Shown one piece after another: positions 12,655-23,859 of a DNA stretch of 64,000 bases. Below the pieces are notes generated by a model, which searched no databases, had not been told where the DNA came from, and worked only from the letters and a program-made list of their open reading frames with translations. Made by a program: the position numbers and the translations under genes. This DNA is from Blasia pusilla. Taxonomy: Eukaryota; Marchantiophyta; Marchantiopsida; Blasiales. The stretch's first letter is position 1. The number at the start of each line of letters is the position of its first letter. The stretch lies in NCBI GenBank assembly GCA_050084515.1, contig CM114271.1, positions 18,476,001 through 18,540,000 on the forward strand, given 5' to 3'.

Positions 12655-13650
12655 CTTTCAAGATAGAAATTACGAATGGTAGTGCCGAGGCGATAAGTTA
12701 TTCATAACATCTAACATCAAAATTCTTAATTTTGAAGTCTATATAAAATAATTTATATTTCTACATTAAAATGTCATAGCTAGTATTAAACCCTACTCGA
12801 GCAAACTTATTTACATACATAAATTGCTAAATAAAGACATACAAGATACAATCCCAAACCCTTCCGTATGTGATAATAGGAAGTATTAATGGAATTGATG
12901 ATTCCATAACTTGGTTCATGGATGCCTCTTCAAAATGATGGACAAGATAAAAGATAAAAAAAGTGTCTATTTATGAAGAGGAACTTTACGTGGTATGGAT
13001 TAAGACAAGGAAAAATCGGGTACGATTCGCGCTCCACGCCCATCCATGATTGACAAACATCTTCTATCCTCATATCTTTCCCTACACAAATTTAGGGCAA
13101 GGGTAAATCACTTCACAAATTCTCTCAAATTTATGGAAGATTTGTTTCCCCAATTTAACCTATACGCGGTAATCTCTAACTCCTTAAGAATGGGTAATGG
13201 TGGAGTTGCGCTCCCAAGATGATTAATCCACTCTCATTGGAAAAGTAACCGGTCCAAATCCATTAACTGTCCCTACAATTAAAAAAAAGGAAATCTTCTA
13301 AGATAACAAGCCTCTCCAAATTATTATCTCTACATGCACATATAAGACTCTCAAAACTCTCGAAGGATATATATTGGCAAAGTCACTCTCCCCAGAGGCA
13401 CAATCCACTCCGATTAGAAAGGCTGAAATCCTAATGTCATCCACTCAAGAGTGACAAGAGAAACTCGAGAATCAAGAAATTATGTTCAAGCTCGTATTGA
13501 CTTCATATCCTTCAAACTACCCTAGCCTTGATTTCTTCAAAAACCAAAATTACTTTAAATTTATTTTCATCAATACACCAATCAACTTATGTACTTCTTA
13601 TATTTTCCATGTCTCATTCATTACCTCTCTTCTTAGGGTAGGGCCGTAGA
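12655..13650 (-). repeat. LTR-like repeat X, copy 1
   Basis: About 1 kb aligns in the same orientation with 28470-29490. Shared blocks include AGTGCCGAGG near the left end, TTAAACCCTACT, the ATCCACTCTCATTGG(A)AAA phrases and the ATTACCTCT.TTCTTA end. Its position beside a gag-like minus-strand remnant suggests a 5' LTR. I could not fix the TG..CA ends. Confidence 0.65.
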
Positions 13651-14269
13651 AATCGCACATCCTTCGATATCTGGTGAAAAATCAAGACTTCTTACTATGC
13701 TACTCAAAGATTTATTGTTGCTATGTCTTTTGATTGATCTAACTCAAGAAATCCCTCACAAAAAATATTGACTCTTTCTTTTAGCTTGAGAATTATGCCA
13801 TCTAACTTACATAGTTTGTCAGTGGATTTTTTGGAAATAAAGACTACAATATATGGAGCAAATCAACGGTGTAAAATATTCTTAATATTATATTGTGCAC
13901 AAAGACCCAATCTCCTTTTGAAGTTAATGGGCTTTATTAAAGAACTCATTGTTTTCTATCCTTGTTTCCTTTAGTTTGATTAACGCTTTTCTTATATCCC
14001 CTTCTTGTGTTATGACCAAGATGACACTACTATTCTTGTACTATGATCGAGTAGCACATTCCCCAAAACTTTGTAGCATAGTAACTAGATCTACGACCCA
14101 TTGATGATGCATGAATAGAGAAAGGGTACCTAAATTTTAAGTCCATATCTCACCTTGATTTTTTATTGGATTTGACATTCGAGACATAATCCCAAAAAAA
14201 TCCTTTTTTTTTTATAGTCCCATAGTACCCAAATTTTAAAAATTTTGATAGAAAAATCAAATTTTGTAC

Positions 14270-15404
14270 ATAACTCTTGCTGGAGTAACGACTAAAGACT
14301 CAACATCGGAAGTAAAGATGTGTACTTTACTGAAATTATGTGAAAACCTTGATTGACATAGCTCCCATGAGAGGTCAAGAGATATTAGAATATTAAGGAT
14401 TGTCTTGGAGGAGTGAGAATTATGTAAAAACAGGAAAAGAAGATAGAAGAGAAAGCAAGTGTGCTTTGCAAGAAAGATCATAGTAAGAACAATGTAAAAG
14501 ATTGTTAACGAATATTGGAAGAAGCTTCCTTGTAAAGAAGAATGAAGGTAGTCTTTGTGCAAAGACTAGGTACAAAGAATGAAGAACGAAGAGCAGAGAC
14601 TCAAGAGCGAAAACTAAGAATCCAAATAAAAAGAGGAAGAAGCGAAAGAAGTCAAAGAGTCTTCAAGAAGTAGAAAGGTGTATTAAGAATAGGAATAGAA
14701 AGATAGGAAACGCTTTGAAGGCAGCCGATTCAAAAAAAGTAGAAAGGAGGACTTTTCACGGCGATAGAAGGATAAGAGTCCTCGTCCGAAGATAGGAGCG
14801 CAAAGGTAGGATAGCAAAGATAAAGACTATAAAGACTACAAAGAGTGCGAAGACTATGAAGATTGAACCGTCGGGGCAGTTTCGGAAGCCATAAATGGAG
14901 CGGCGCAACAGTTTAAAAGGGAACGGAATTGAATCTCCAAGGAAACCAACGGTCTTGGGAAGATGGAGGGTTGGAAAATCTGAATAGAGTAGGTTAGGTG
15001 TAGCAGTTAGTATTATAGATTAGGATCAGAAGAGCAATCAGGGATTATAAAAGACTATTTAAAGAGTATATTAGTAGAAGAAGGGATCATTCCCTTGTGT
15101 CTTGAATTCCCCAATACTGTTCCGAGTATCTTGAGATTACCAACAGTCTCGGTGAGTGTGTAAGAAGTTTTATTGAGGGATGATCCAAGCTGAACATTCT
15201 TTTACTTTCTGAAGCTTGTAATACTTTATACTTCTTTCCACTCTTTGATGCAAAAGACGAGTCTTATCTCATACTTTTTTACGTGGGGAGTTGAGTGTAA
15301 AATGTTATTAGGCCGCAGTAGAGATGAGAGTTTAATCTTGTAGTTTCGAAATTCCGGAAGATAATCAAGAAGAGCTTAGGAAAGCTGCTAGGTTGTACAT
15401 TACA
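14270..15404 (+). repeat. 5' LTR of a tRNA-Asp-primed Ty3 element (left end uncertain)
   Basis: The right end TACATTACA at 15404 is the same as the end of the solo LTR at 17905, and a primer binding site follows 24 bases later. The body shares purine-rich AGAATGAAGAACGAAGAGC-type sequence with that LTR. The left end is estimated from the 1.08-kb length of the solo LTR. Confidence 0.6.
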
Positions 15405-15428
15405 TAAGGAAGAAGGTGAGGAAATTTT

Positions 15429-15446
15429 TGGCACCGCTGCCGGGGA
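15429..15446 (+). other. Primer binding site, tRNA-Asp type
   Basis: TGGCACCGCTGCCGGGGA resembles the complement of the plant tRNA-Asp 3' end (TGGCGCCGTTGCCGGGGA) with two differences. It sits between the LTR end at 15404 and the gag frame. Confidence 0.75.
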
Positions 15447-15449
15447 TCA

Positions 15450-18300
15450 CATGATCTTCCAAGTAAGGAGAGGTAGCGAGAGAGTGGGGTATGGGAGTAG
15501 AACAAGTTGTAGGACCCCCACTTGGTGTAAGATGAGTAGTGCTGAAGGAGGATCCTCCTACGCAGAGAGTACTATTGAGATAACTAGATCATCTAAAGAA
15601 TCTTCATTCTCATGGAGTGGAGCCTTGCGCGTTGGGTGAGGCGCTTGGCAAAAAGATTTTTGGAAGTTTGGGATGGATCGGGAAAGAAGTGTTGAAACAC
15701 GCGAGCAAAGATCTGAGCGACGAAGAAGAGAAAGAGAAGAGCGAAGTGCCTGGAGACCGTCAAGGACACCTGCAAAGAACCTTCCCCCTCTTTGTCCAAA
15801 GCCTCCTGGGCAAAGACGAGAAAGGAGGAAGTTGCCTATGCCTCATGAGTCACCACTGAAGCCAGACCTTCAAGAGGAGTGGGATTGGTCTGACCACAAC
15901 AGCTCGGGCGAAGAAAAGGATAACTTTACCATAGGGACTTGCCTTTCCCATCAGGTGAGGGAAGTCTTCTCAGTAGCGAAGACAGCAAATGACCGATGGC
16001 ACAACCACACAAATCGCTGTTGAGGTACCCCATCTTTGCATGAAGCAAGCGAGATGATACGGGTGACTTCATGTTGGAGTTAACTCATTTGGAAAAAGCC
16101 AATGGAGAGGGATCAGAGCAAGATCTTCTTAGAGTCTTTCTTGGACTCTTAAAGAAGTGTGCCAGTTAGTGGTACGAGGGAATAGAAGCGAAAATCCTGG
16201 AAACTTGGGGACCCCTGCTTAAGGCGTTCCTTCATGAATCTCGCGACCTGGAATTTGATGATTGCCTACTGACGTAGCTTCATGATCTCAAGAGGAGGAA
16301 GAAAGAGACTTTGAGAGAATACACTCAAAGATTTTCCAGCTTGTTCGGCAAGTTGGAGCACATCAGTGTGTCATAGTTGGTGGATTGGTATGTGTCGGGT
16401 TTATGGAATGAGATGGATCATTATTGTCGCAAAAGGCAGCAAGATTCCCAAGCACTTGTGATCACCTCTGCAAAAGCTTACAAGGACTTGGAGAAGTCCA
16501 AGAGGACGCGAAAGAAGAGACATCATAGGAAGCGGATAACCTCTTCGTCAAAGGAGTCTTCGTCTTCTTCCAACTCTTCGGATACCTTGGCAGGCACCAC
16601 GTGCAGCAAAGACTCAGAATCCGAGGAAGACTCCACACGCAAGAAGAAGCAGAAAGCAAGACGCCCAAGATCATCTTCTTCTTTGGGAAAGGGGCGTAAG
16701 GATTAGAGCACGAAGAAAGAGAGCCGCAAGTCTATTGGTCGCGCCCGTAAGAGTAACAAGGATGGGGAGAAGTCCGCAATCAGTGAGTTGACAAAGAAAA
16801 TGGCCAGACTAAAAGTATACCTGACGGTCTGTGATACCCACAATTTTGTACTTTGGAAGAAATGTATCTTTTTATTGAACAAAGACTCTTGTACATTATG
16901 GTTTGGATTATTATATGCAATTATGGAGAAGAAGGAGGGTGAGAAGCTCCTAAGACAAGGCAGAGAGATGGAAGATCAAGGATTTGCCTTAGAGGAGAAT
17001 CAAAAGCCGTAACGAAGAGCGAAGCACGAAGAGAATGAAGAATGAAGAGCTTCGTCCTCCGGAAATTCAGCGCAGCGAAGCTCAGCATGATTGTGATTCG
17101 AACCGGCACATAGTTAAAACAGTTAGCCTAGGAAGAAGCGCAACCCTTTGTATCAGATAGATAGTTAGGACAATTTGTTCTCCGGATTCCTAAAGACCAT
17201 CGGAAAAGGAACGCACACCATAGATCTAGGTAGTTAGAAATATTGAAGAGACACCAACTCCATCAAGAACGCTTCGGATCTTAGAAACGCTCCTACTCTC
17301 GAGAATATTTAAGAAACAGGACAGAAGCTATCATTATAATTCGCTCATGAAGTCCTTATGCTGTAGGAATGGTCCGAGCAAGAGAGTTGTACCCTCTCGA
17401 GCTTGTATATACTTTGAAGTCTTCCCATTCTTGATGGAGTAGTAAAGCAATCATTCATTCATTCTGATGTGCGATGCTTATGTGTGAGTATTCTTTTTGG
17501 GTCTGCAGAATGAAGAGTGAATCAGGCGAACCTTTCTCATCAATGGAATAATCAACATAGAGTTGTATGACATTTATTTGATAGAGAGTAACCTGCCAAG
17601 ACGGATTAAGTTCCGAAAGTAGGAGAAGCCAACTTTATTCTTGAGATCTCTGTGAGGTTCCGAGATGTCGAGAGAACAATTTGCCTGAGCGTACTTTAAA
17701 TTCCACTCGAGAGAATTGAAGAAGAAAACATAGGTACTAAGGAAGATCGGAAGATGTTATTGGAATACTACATTTGAATTACATAATCAACCACACTACT
17801 TTTACAACATAATAATCACTTTATACTCTCTTTTCATCCAACAATGATCCTCTTGGGGATTGAACTTTACAAATGACTGTAAATAAGAAACACTTGGACA
17901 TTACACGGTCAACAAAGATCCTTGAAGAAGGTTGGGTCTTATGCGGCCTAACATATGGTGCATCGCTTGTGGGACTGAAGGGCATACGGTGTCGGAGTGC
18001 CCGCTGCAATGAGATTTAGGTTGGATGCAAGAAGAACCCTCAAGGGAGGAGGGATGGTATGAGCCGGATTAGTGGAAAGGATGCTACGCGGTTGATGTAG
18101 TTCCCAGAGCTAGTACTCATTGTAGCTCGATTCCCACGTACGTACCACCTGAGTATGAAGAGAAGAGGCCTCTACGTCAGATCATGGGACCGTTGCATTT
18201 ACCCCACCAATCAAGAGGAATTGTTGTTATAATTTTGGGACAGCCAATCATTGGGCAAACAACTGTCCAAACCCAAAGAGACTAGTGGGGCTGAGGGATA
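15450..18300 (+). pseudogene. gag pseudogene of the tRNA-Asp-primed Ty3 element, split by a solo LTR
   Basis: Gag capsid sequence is readable in pieces from 15.45 to 16.82 kb. Examples are the WYEGIEAKILETWG block at ~16170, a TLREYTQRFSSLFGKLEH block at ~16310 and VDWYVSGLWNEMDHY at ~16380, a standard order for retrotransposon gag. A basic and serine-rich tail follows at 16480-16700. The frame is interrupted by the LTR at 16830-17905 and resumes in phase after it with a perfect CCHC zinc knuckle at 17959-18000 (CIACGTEGHTVSEC). A second knuckle near 18220 has lost one cysteine (CYNFG). Internal stops at several places show it is inactive. No protease or RT follows, because the element is cut by the next LTR at 18.42 kb. 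Confidence 0.8.
16830..17905 (+). mobile_element. Solo LTR (1076 bp) with perfect 5-bp target duplication
   Basis: It begins TGTGATACCC and ends ACATTACA. The five bases CGGTC flank both sides (16825-16829 and 17906-17910). It lies inside the gag reading frame, and removing it with one CGGTC rejoins the gag phase, so it inserted into an existing element and later lost its interior by LTR-LTR recombination. Confidence 0.9.
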
Positions 18301-18419
18301 GCTAGAGATAGTAGATGCTCTTCGGTGAGCACTAGATGGTTGGGTCTCCTAGGCGACAAGGCTTCTTCCCTCGGCCCAGGGGTACCCATCACTGTCTCTC
18401 TTTCTAGCAAATCTTATGA

Positions 18420-19330
18420 TCCCCGACAACGGCGCCAAAAGTTGTTTGGTTTATGTAATGTACACGTGATTTTAAAATATATCTTTTTACAGTATTTTAA
18501 TGAGTTCGATCCCCAAGAGGATCACGATTATGTGAAAAGAAAGATCAAGATGTCCTTTATCTTGCAATAGTTGTAATTAAGTGTGTATAATTCAGATTTA
18601 AGGACTTATCATTGCCTTCAGATCTCTCTTAGTACCATGATTTCTTTCCTAGATTCTCTCTAGTGGAATTGAAACCACGCTCAGGTATATCTTCACTCAA
18701 CATCAAAGAACCTCACAAAGACCAAAACAAGAAGCTGGCTTCTCCTACTTTCGGAACTCAATCCGTCCAGGCAGGCTATTCACTGTCGAGCAGATTTCTT
18801 ACAACTCCATGTTGATTATTCTAATGATGAAAGTGTTCTCCTGATTCACTCTTCACCATGTAGACCCAATAAAAATACTCAAACATATGCATCGCACAGC
18901 AGAATGAAGAAATAAGTGCTTTACTACTCCATCAAGAATGAGAAAGCTTCAAAGTGTATACAAGCGTGAGAGGATACTACTCCCTTGCTCAGACCATTCC
19001 TACAACATAAGGACTTCGTGAAAGAATGATGAGGATAGCTACTTTCATGCTTCTTAAATATTCTATGAAGTATGGGTGGTTCTAAGGATCTGAAACGTTC
19101 TTGAGGAATATGGTGTCTCTTCAACATTTGTAACTACCTAGAACTATGGTACTCTTTTCTTTTCCTATGATCCATGTGAGTCCGTTGATCGTAATTGTAC
19201 TAACTCCCTATTTGATACAAATGTCGCGCTTCTTCCTAGTCTAACTGTTCTAACGATGTGCCGCTTGAAATCACTTTGAATCTTAGCTTCGCTTTGCTGC
19301 AAAGACTGGTCCTCTTTTGCTTCCCTTGAA
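18420..19330 (-). mobile_element. PBS plus 5'-truncated LTR of the same tRNA-Asp family, inverted
   Basis: On the minus strand TGGCGCCGTTGTCGGGGA (18420-18437) is a clear tRNA-Asp primer binding site. The adjacent LTR starts at plus position 18454 (TGTAATGTAC, the reverse complement of the GTACATTACA end) and matches the solo LTR at 16830-17905 along about 0.85 kb in inverted orientation, with shared text such as GATCCTCTTGGGGAT. It breaks off near 19330. No internal coding remains to its left beyond the junction with the other element. Confidence 0.8.
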
Positions 19331-19349
19331 ATTGTGAAACCAGAGAATA

Positions 19350-19535
19350 AGAGGGAGGGGGAGTTGAGAATACTAAGGAGGGGATTTATATGTTTATATA
19401 TAAGGATTTGTATACAACGGGAGGGCAAGTTGAGAATATGAGGTAGAAGAGTTATATATTTGTATATGAAGAGAGGGGAAGTTGAGAATAGGAGAGGAGG
19501 ATTTATATGTTTGTATACGATAAGAGCATACACGA
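19350..19535. repeat. Short tandem repeat, about three 50-65-bp units
   Basis: Units of the form GGGAGTTGAGAATA ... AGGAGGGGATTTATATGTTT are repeated three times with small changes. This may be a variable part of the neighbouring LTR family. Confidence 0.7.
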
Positions 19536-19559
19536 AGAAGCGACACAAATTGAATCACA

Positions 19560-20440
19560 CAAATTTAATTCATACAAGTAACACGAATTAGATCCAAATT
19601 CTACATCCACGGTATACATCAATCATAAAATAGATGCAAAACGAATGACACATATAGGGACCGTAATTAATTTGAAATTTAAGAGAGTTTCTAGGCTTAG
19701 AAGGGACTTAAACTCACGGAAATATCGTTTTTTTAGTAAAACGGAGAAAAAATGAAGGTTAGTAAGAGTTTTATCTCAAAGGAAATTTAGGATTGTTAGA
19801 ACAATGGAAGGAAAAGAAGTCTAATTTTGAAAACTATCGAAAAAAACATTGGATAGACTTCTTATTGGCTGGACATAGTTTTTGTCCACAGAAAAAGCTC
19901 GACACGAACTCTTTAAAAAAATGAATAAAGATATATATAGTTGGTAAAGGGACTAAAATAAAATTTTTGAGCCCTTTTCAAAACCTCGGTTAGGTTAGCA
20001 CACTAGAGGGCATCTATACTATTAACCGAGCATGGGAGATTACTAAAGGGGGAAATGAAAAGAAAGAAGGAATCTAAAAGAAGTGAAGCTTACGACCTAT
20101 TTTTTGGTCACATGATTATTTGCTTAGCACTTTGATCTCTGCCTTATCTTTAATAATCTGATCTCACATATGTAGTCTTCTATTTTTTTTGTGATATGAT
20201 CTCGATCTATTTTTGCATCTGTTGGCAACACTTTGAGACATATGTCAAAGAACTATTGGATATACTACGCGGACACGTGTTATTCATAGAGTGCACCTGT
20301 TATGTTGAGACACCTGTTGAGAAACCTAGAGACATTTGAGGCGTTTGACTGTAGATAAATATGTTCTACTCGCGCTCTGTTTAATACTTTGGGAAAGTTT
20401 CGAGAAGAAAGAGGAGGAGGAAGATCCGAGCATGAATCCA
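19560..20440. other. Intergenic stretch, nothing recognised
   Basis: No similarity to other parts of the window and no convincing open frame. Confidence 0.5.
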
Positions 20441-20449
20441 CAGCCCCGA

Positions 20450-20570
20450 AGCCGCATTGAATTTTAAATGTGGAGTTTCAAATCTGTAGCTCGTATGTTG
20501 CCTTATTTTGAATGTGGAGTTTCAAATGTGCAGCACGTAGTTGCGTCGGATTTTGAATGTGCATTTTTAG
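20450..20570. repeat. Tandem repeat of about 50 bp, three units
   Basis: The phrase TTTTGAATGTGGAGTTTCAAAT followed by TGTAGC/TGCAGC..CGTA..TTGC recurs three times with drift, directly before the TC microsatellite. Confidence 0.6.
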
Positions 20571-20596
20571 CTCATGAATAGCGTTCATCTAGTAAG

Positions 20597-20598
<2 letters not shown>

Positions 20599-20664
<66 letters not shown>
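20599..20664. repeat. (TC)n microsatellite, about 33 units
   Basis: An uninterrupted run of TC dinucleotides. The minus-strand open frame across it (Arg-Glu repeat) is an artefact of the repeat. Confidence 0.97.
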
Positions 20665-20666
<2 letters not shown>

Positions 20667-20669
20667 CGT

Positions 20670-21835
20670 GGTTGGGTTTAAACCCCAAAACTACAAGTCC
20701 CGATAGGCCTGGTATGTTGGGACGACATGTTCTAAAGCATTGCTTCTGGGTAGCTGATAATGAGTGAACCGCGTGCAAGCAATATAGCAATACTCTCTAT
20801 CGAGTTGCCCATTGTTAAAGTTGGAACCTGTAATGAGCTTGTGATGTCATTCCCCTGGTTGGTAGGTGTGGATTACTGTGTCATGTAATCCATGTGACTT
20901 GTGGTAGTTGTGCCACAAGTAAAGTGTCCAGTGGACTTAGTTGAAGAAATGGAGACCTCTCCTTCTTTTGAAGTTGGATTCACGTGCCCTCCTTTGTAGC
21001 TTAATACCAAGATTGTTCACCTTGGCAGGTAGTGATGATCTCTGGGGGTAACAAGAAGGCTCTCTTTGGGCATCTTGCCGCTTGGAGGCAGCCCCTCCAA
21101 ACAAATAGGACAGCGAGTCCCTGTCTAGACTCTCGGCTGGTAGCTTAAACATTCTCCCCAGATCCTAAATCAGTTGTTTGCCAAACCTCTACATATAATC
21201 AGCCGCCTTGAGCCCAATATATATGTGTCCTCCCAAGCTTGTGAGGAGTATCAGTTCATCTATCAAAGGCGCATACCAAAGCTCTGCATCCTCAAGCTGG
21301 GCGGGGAATTCCGACATGTTTATGTGAGACGATCAAAGGCCCCTCGCAGTTCAGATGTGGGCAGAGAGTTCAATCTGGTCTATAGGAGGAGACCACGGTT
21401 CCACATGATCATTTTTGGTGTACGTCCCACAAAAGACTTTGTCTCATTTAAGATCATGTGCACAGCTTTGGGCTTTGAATTCCTGGCTACTAATGGAGTT
21501 ACTCGGATGATGAATGGGTGTTAATGTATCTTCAAGGCGTCCATCAAGGGCACAAGAGGCCAATACTTGGCTTGCCACAAAAACCAAGTGTCTCAAGAAC
21601 TGAGACGTGCCTACAACTAGAGGGCTATGGTAGTCGAGGGTGGTTCCAACTTGAAGGGAAGGCCCATCTCCACAAAACGGTTGGTGATCTACACACCTAA
21701 TATCTTTAGTGTTCTCCAAGGAACCAACGATGAAGAGCCTGCACATGAAGAGGTTCCATGTTGCAAGCAGCCACACCTAGGCCAAAAGTGAGCCCGCCGA
21801 CCCCCAACCTACTTAGTGACAGGTCTCTGTTTGGG
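20670..21835 (+). other. Probable 5' part of the LINE, no domain recognised
   Basis: This stretch leads directly into the endonuclease of the non-LTR element at 21.84 kb and has open frames at 21174-21524 on the same strand. No ORF1 zinc knuckle or RNA-binding motif was seen, so assignment to the LINE is by position only. Confidence 0.35.
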
Positions 21836-23410
21836 TATCTGGAACTTATGTGGACTGACCCATGCAGTGAAGCTATTGGAGGTTGCTGAAAAATCAAATT
21901 CATATATGCGGTGGTCAGGAAACTTGGAAAACTGAATTAATGGAGATACCCCATGTACCACACTATGCATGGTTTGGAAAGATGTGCAGCACCCAGGTGG
22001 ACAACAATAGAGGTATGAAGGGTTTCAGATTCTTCATTAGAGACTTCATGGTGGACAGGTATGAGATCATCAGCACAAGGCTCGAGTATGAACACATCAT
22101 ATCGGTCAAAGTCCAAGTAGAGTGCAACTCGCGGGATATGTATATTGGGTATATTTACATGCCTACAAACAATGACTCTGCTGTTGTAACAGAGGAAACT
22201 TTTGATAGTGTGAAAATTGATTGCCTTGGGTTCCAGACAAAGGGGAACATAGTCTTGCTGGGAGACTTCAATAGCTGGGTGGGGCAAGGCACCGATTCCC
22301 AAGCGGAAATCGGGATGTTTGGAGATGTGAGAGTGAATGGCAATAGCACAGGGCTGATAACGCTGTTGAGGGAACTTCAACTGATGGCACTGAATGATAG
22401 GCATAAAGTGGGTTCCCCAGCTTGGACTAGGGTTAACTTCAAGGAGAATAAAATATCCATTGTGGACTACATAGCTGTGGATGAGGAACTCTACACATGC
22501 AGTGGGAAGATCACACTGGATGCGACAGACATTGGAAGATCAGAACATTCATTGGTTTGGACAAAGTTGCAGCAAAGGCTAAAATGCTCGACCAAACCAG
22601 TGAAGAGAGTGATCAAGAAATGGAGGATAGAGGACTTCCAAGATGAGGGCAACAAGAAGGTGTACATTGGCAAGCTGGAAGAAACTCTCTTGGCGTTTGA
22701 CACTTTCATTGCATCTACCGTCAAGACCTTTGGGCTCATAAGAACAACTGTGGACATGGTGTTGGCATGGTGGGAGCGTGAAGTGACAGATGCCGCCGAG
22801 ATTGTTGTTGGCAGGAAATTGATAATATGCGCCATAGTCGTCAAATGGTGGTCCTTGGAACTCAAGGCAGCCATTGCCAACCAAAGGGAAGTGTATGTAA
22901 CAAGTGCCAAAGCCAGGGACGATGCAACCTTGTGGGCAAAGTATGTGGCCCAACGCAAGGAAACCCGTCTTCTCGTGCGCATGCATAAGAAGAAATTGAA
23001 CCAAGCAACATACTCATCCATCAATGAGAATTTCATTGAGAATCAAAAAAGTTTTGGATGGAAGTGCGGAAATTGAGCAAGGTTAGGGACAAAAATAACA
23101 TAAAAGCCTTGAAGAGAAAAGAGGGTGGAATGGTAACCACGGCTAAAGAGATCCGACATGTGTTGGAAGACCATTACAAGGAGTTAGGCAGGAAGCCCGC
23201 TCGGACATCCCTTGAAGAGCAGAACTTCGAGAGGGTGGTGGAGGATTTTGTTAAGATACAATGGGAGAAGGTAGATGATGAGGTTGAGTTGGACAACCCA
23301 TATAATGATTGGTTCTCCTTGGCTGAGGTGGGAGCAGCGATCAAAGAACTTGTGAACCACAAAGCAAGCGATGGTGATGAGCTTGTGAATGAGTTGTTGA
23401 TGATGATGCT
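21836..23410 (+). pseudogene. Non-LTR retrotransposon (LINE) ORF2 fragment: AP-type endonuclease, start of RT
   Basis: The frame opens with GIWNLCGLTHAVKLLEVAE (~21836), shifts near 21905 and continues as a 397-residue open frame. The endonuclease/exonuclease/phosphatase signature is complete: QETW with the catalytic Glu near 21915, GDFNSWVG at 22261 with Asp and Asn, DYIAVDEEL at ~22465, and the terminal SEHSLVW near 22540. After a second shift near 23060 comes the linker to RT (IKELVNHKASDGDELVNELL, where LINE RTs usually read KASG.DGI..E.LK). The sequence then stops abruptly at ~23410 against an LTR fragment, so the catalytic RT domain is missing. Such proteins nick target DNA and prime reverse transcription; this copy cannot. 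Confidence 0.88.
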
Positions 23411-23424
23411 CTTTCTCCGGAGAT

Positions 23425-23855
23425 GAAGACGAAGCGCTCCATTCTTCGTTCTTATTGCAGGTGCTTTGTTCTTCATGCTTCGTTCAAGAGCGAAGTACTT
23501 CTTCCTCTTCTTCTTCGTCATGCTTGGTTCAAGAGCGAAGTACTTCTTCCTCTTCTTCTTCATCGTGCTTCGTTCAAGAGCGAAGCACTTCATAAATAGA
23601 TTCTTAATAAGGTTGCGTTGTCTTTTCCAAGCTTCGCTTTTAGTCTTTAGACTTCGTTGTTGCATTTCCATCTCCTTTAAGGCAAATCCTTGATTATCTA
23701 CCTCTCTACCTTGTCCTAGGAGCTTGGTGATTTCTTCCAATATTACTCATTCTTGTACTACACAAACATAATATCCAAAATCATTATGTATACACATGTT
23801 CTTATCGAATAAAAAAGCTCTAAATCTTCAAAAGTACAAAATTACGGGAATCACA
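23425..23855 (-). mobile_element. LTR fragment of the tRNA-Asp family with internal tandem repeat
   Basis: On the minus strand it begins TGTGATTCCCGTAATTTTGTAC at 23855, matching the start of the solo LTR (TGTGATACCCACAATTTTGTAC), and shares the GGATTTGCCTTA.AGGAGA segment. At 23470-23590 a ~53-bp unit containing TTCAAGAGCGAAG(T/C)ACTTC is repeated three times. It is cut on the left by the LINE junction and was inserted into the integrase tail of the element to its right. Confidence 0.75.
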
Positions 23856-23859
23856 TTGG

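Noticed and set aside
20572-20790. Arg-Glu repeat protein
   Set aside because: Translation of the TC microsatellite.
22491-23036. Two long minus-strand frames (181 and 141 codons)
   Set aside because: Antisense shadows of the LINE endonuclease frame.
23174-23740. 188-codon minus-strand Lys/Arg-rich protein
   Set aside because: It spans the junction of two elements and mostly reads the ~53-bp tandem repeat of the LTR fragment.
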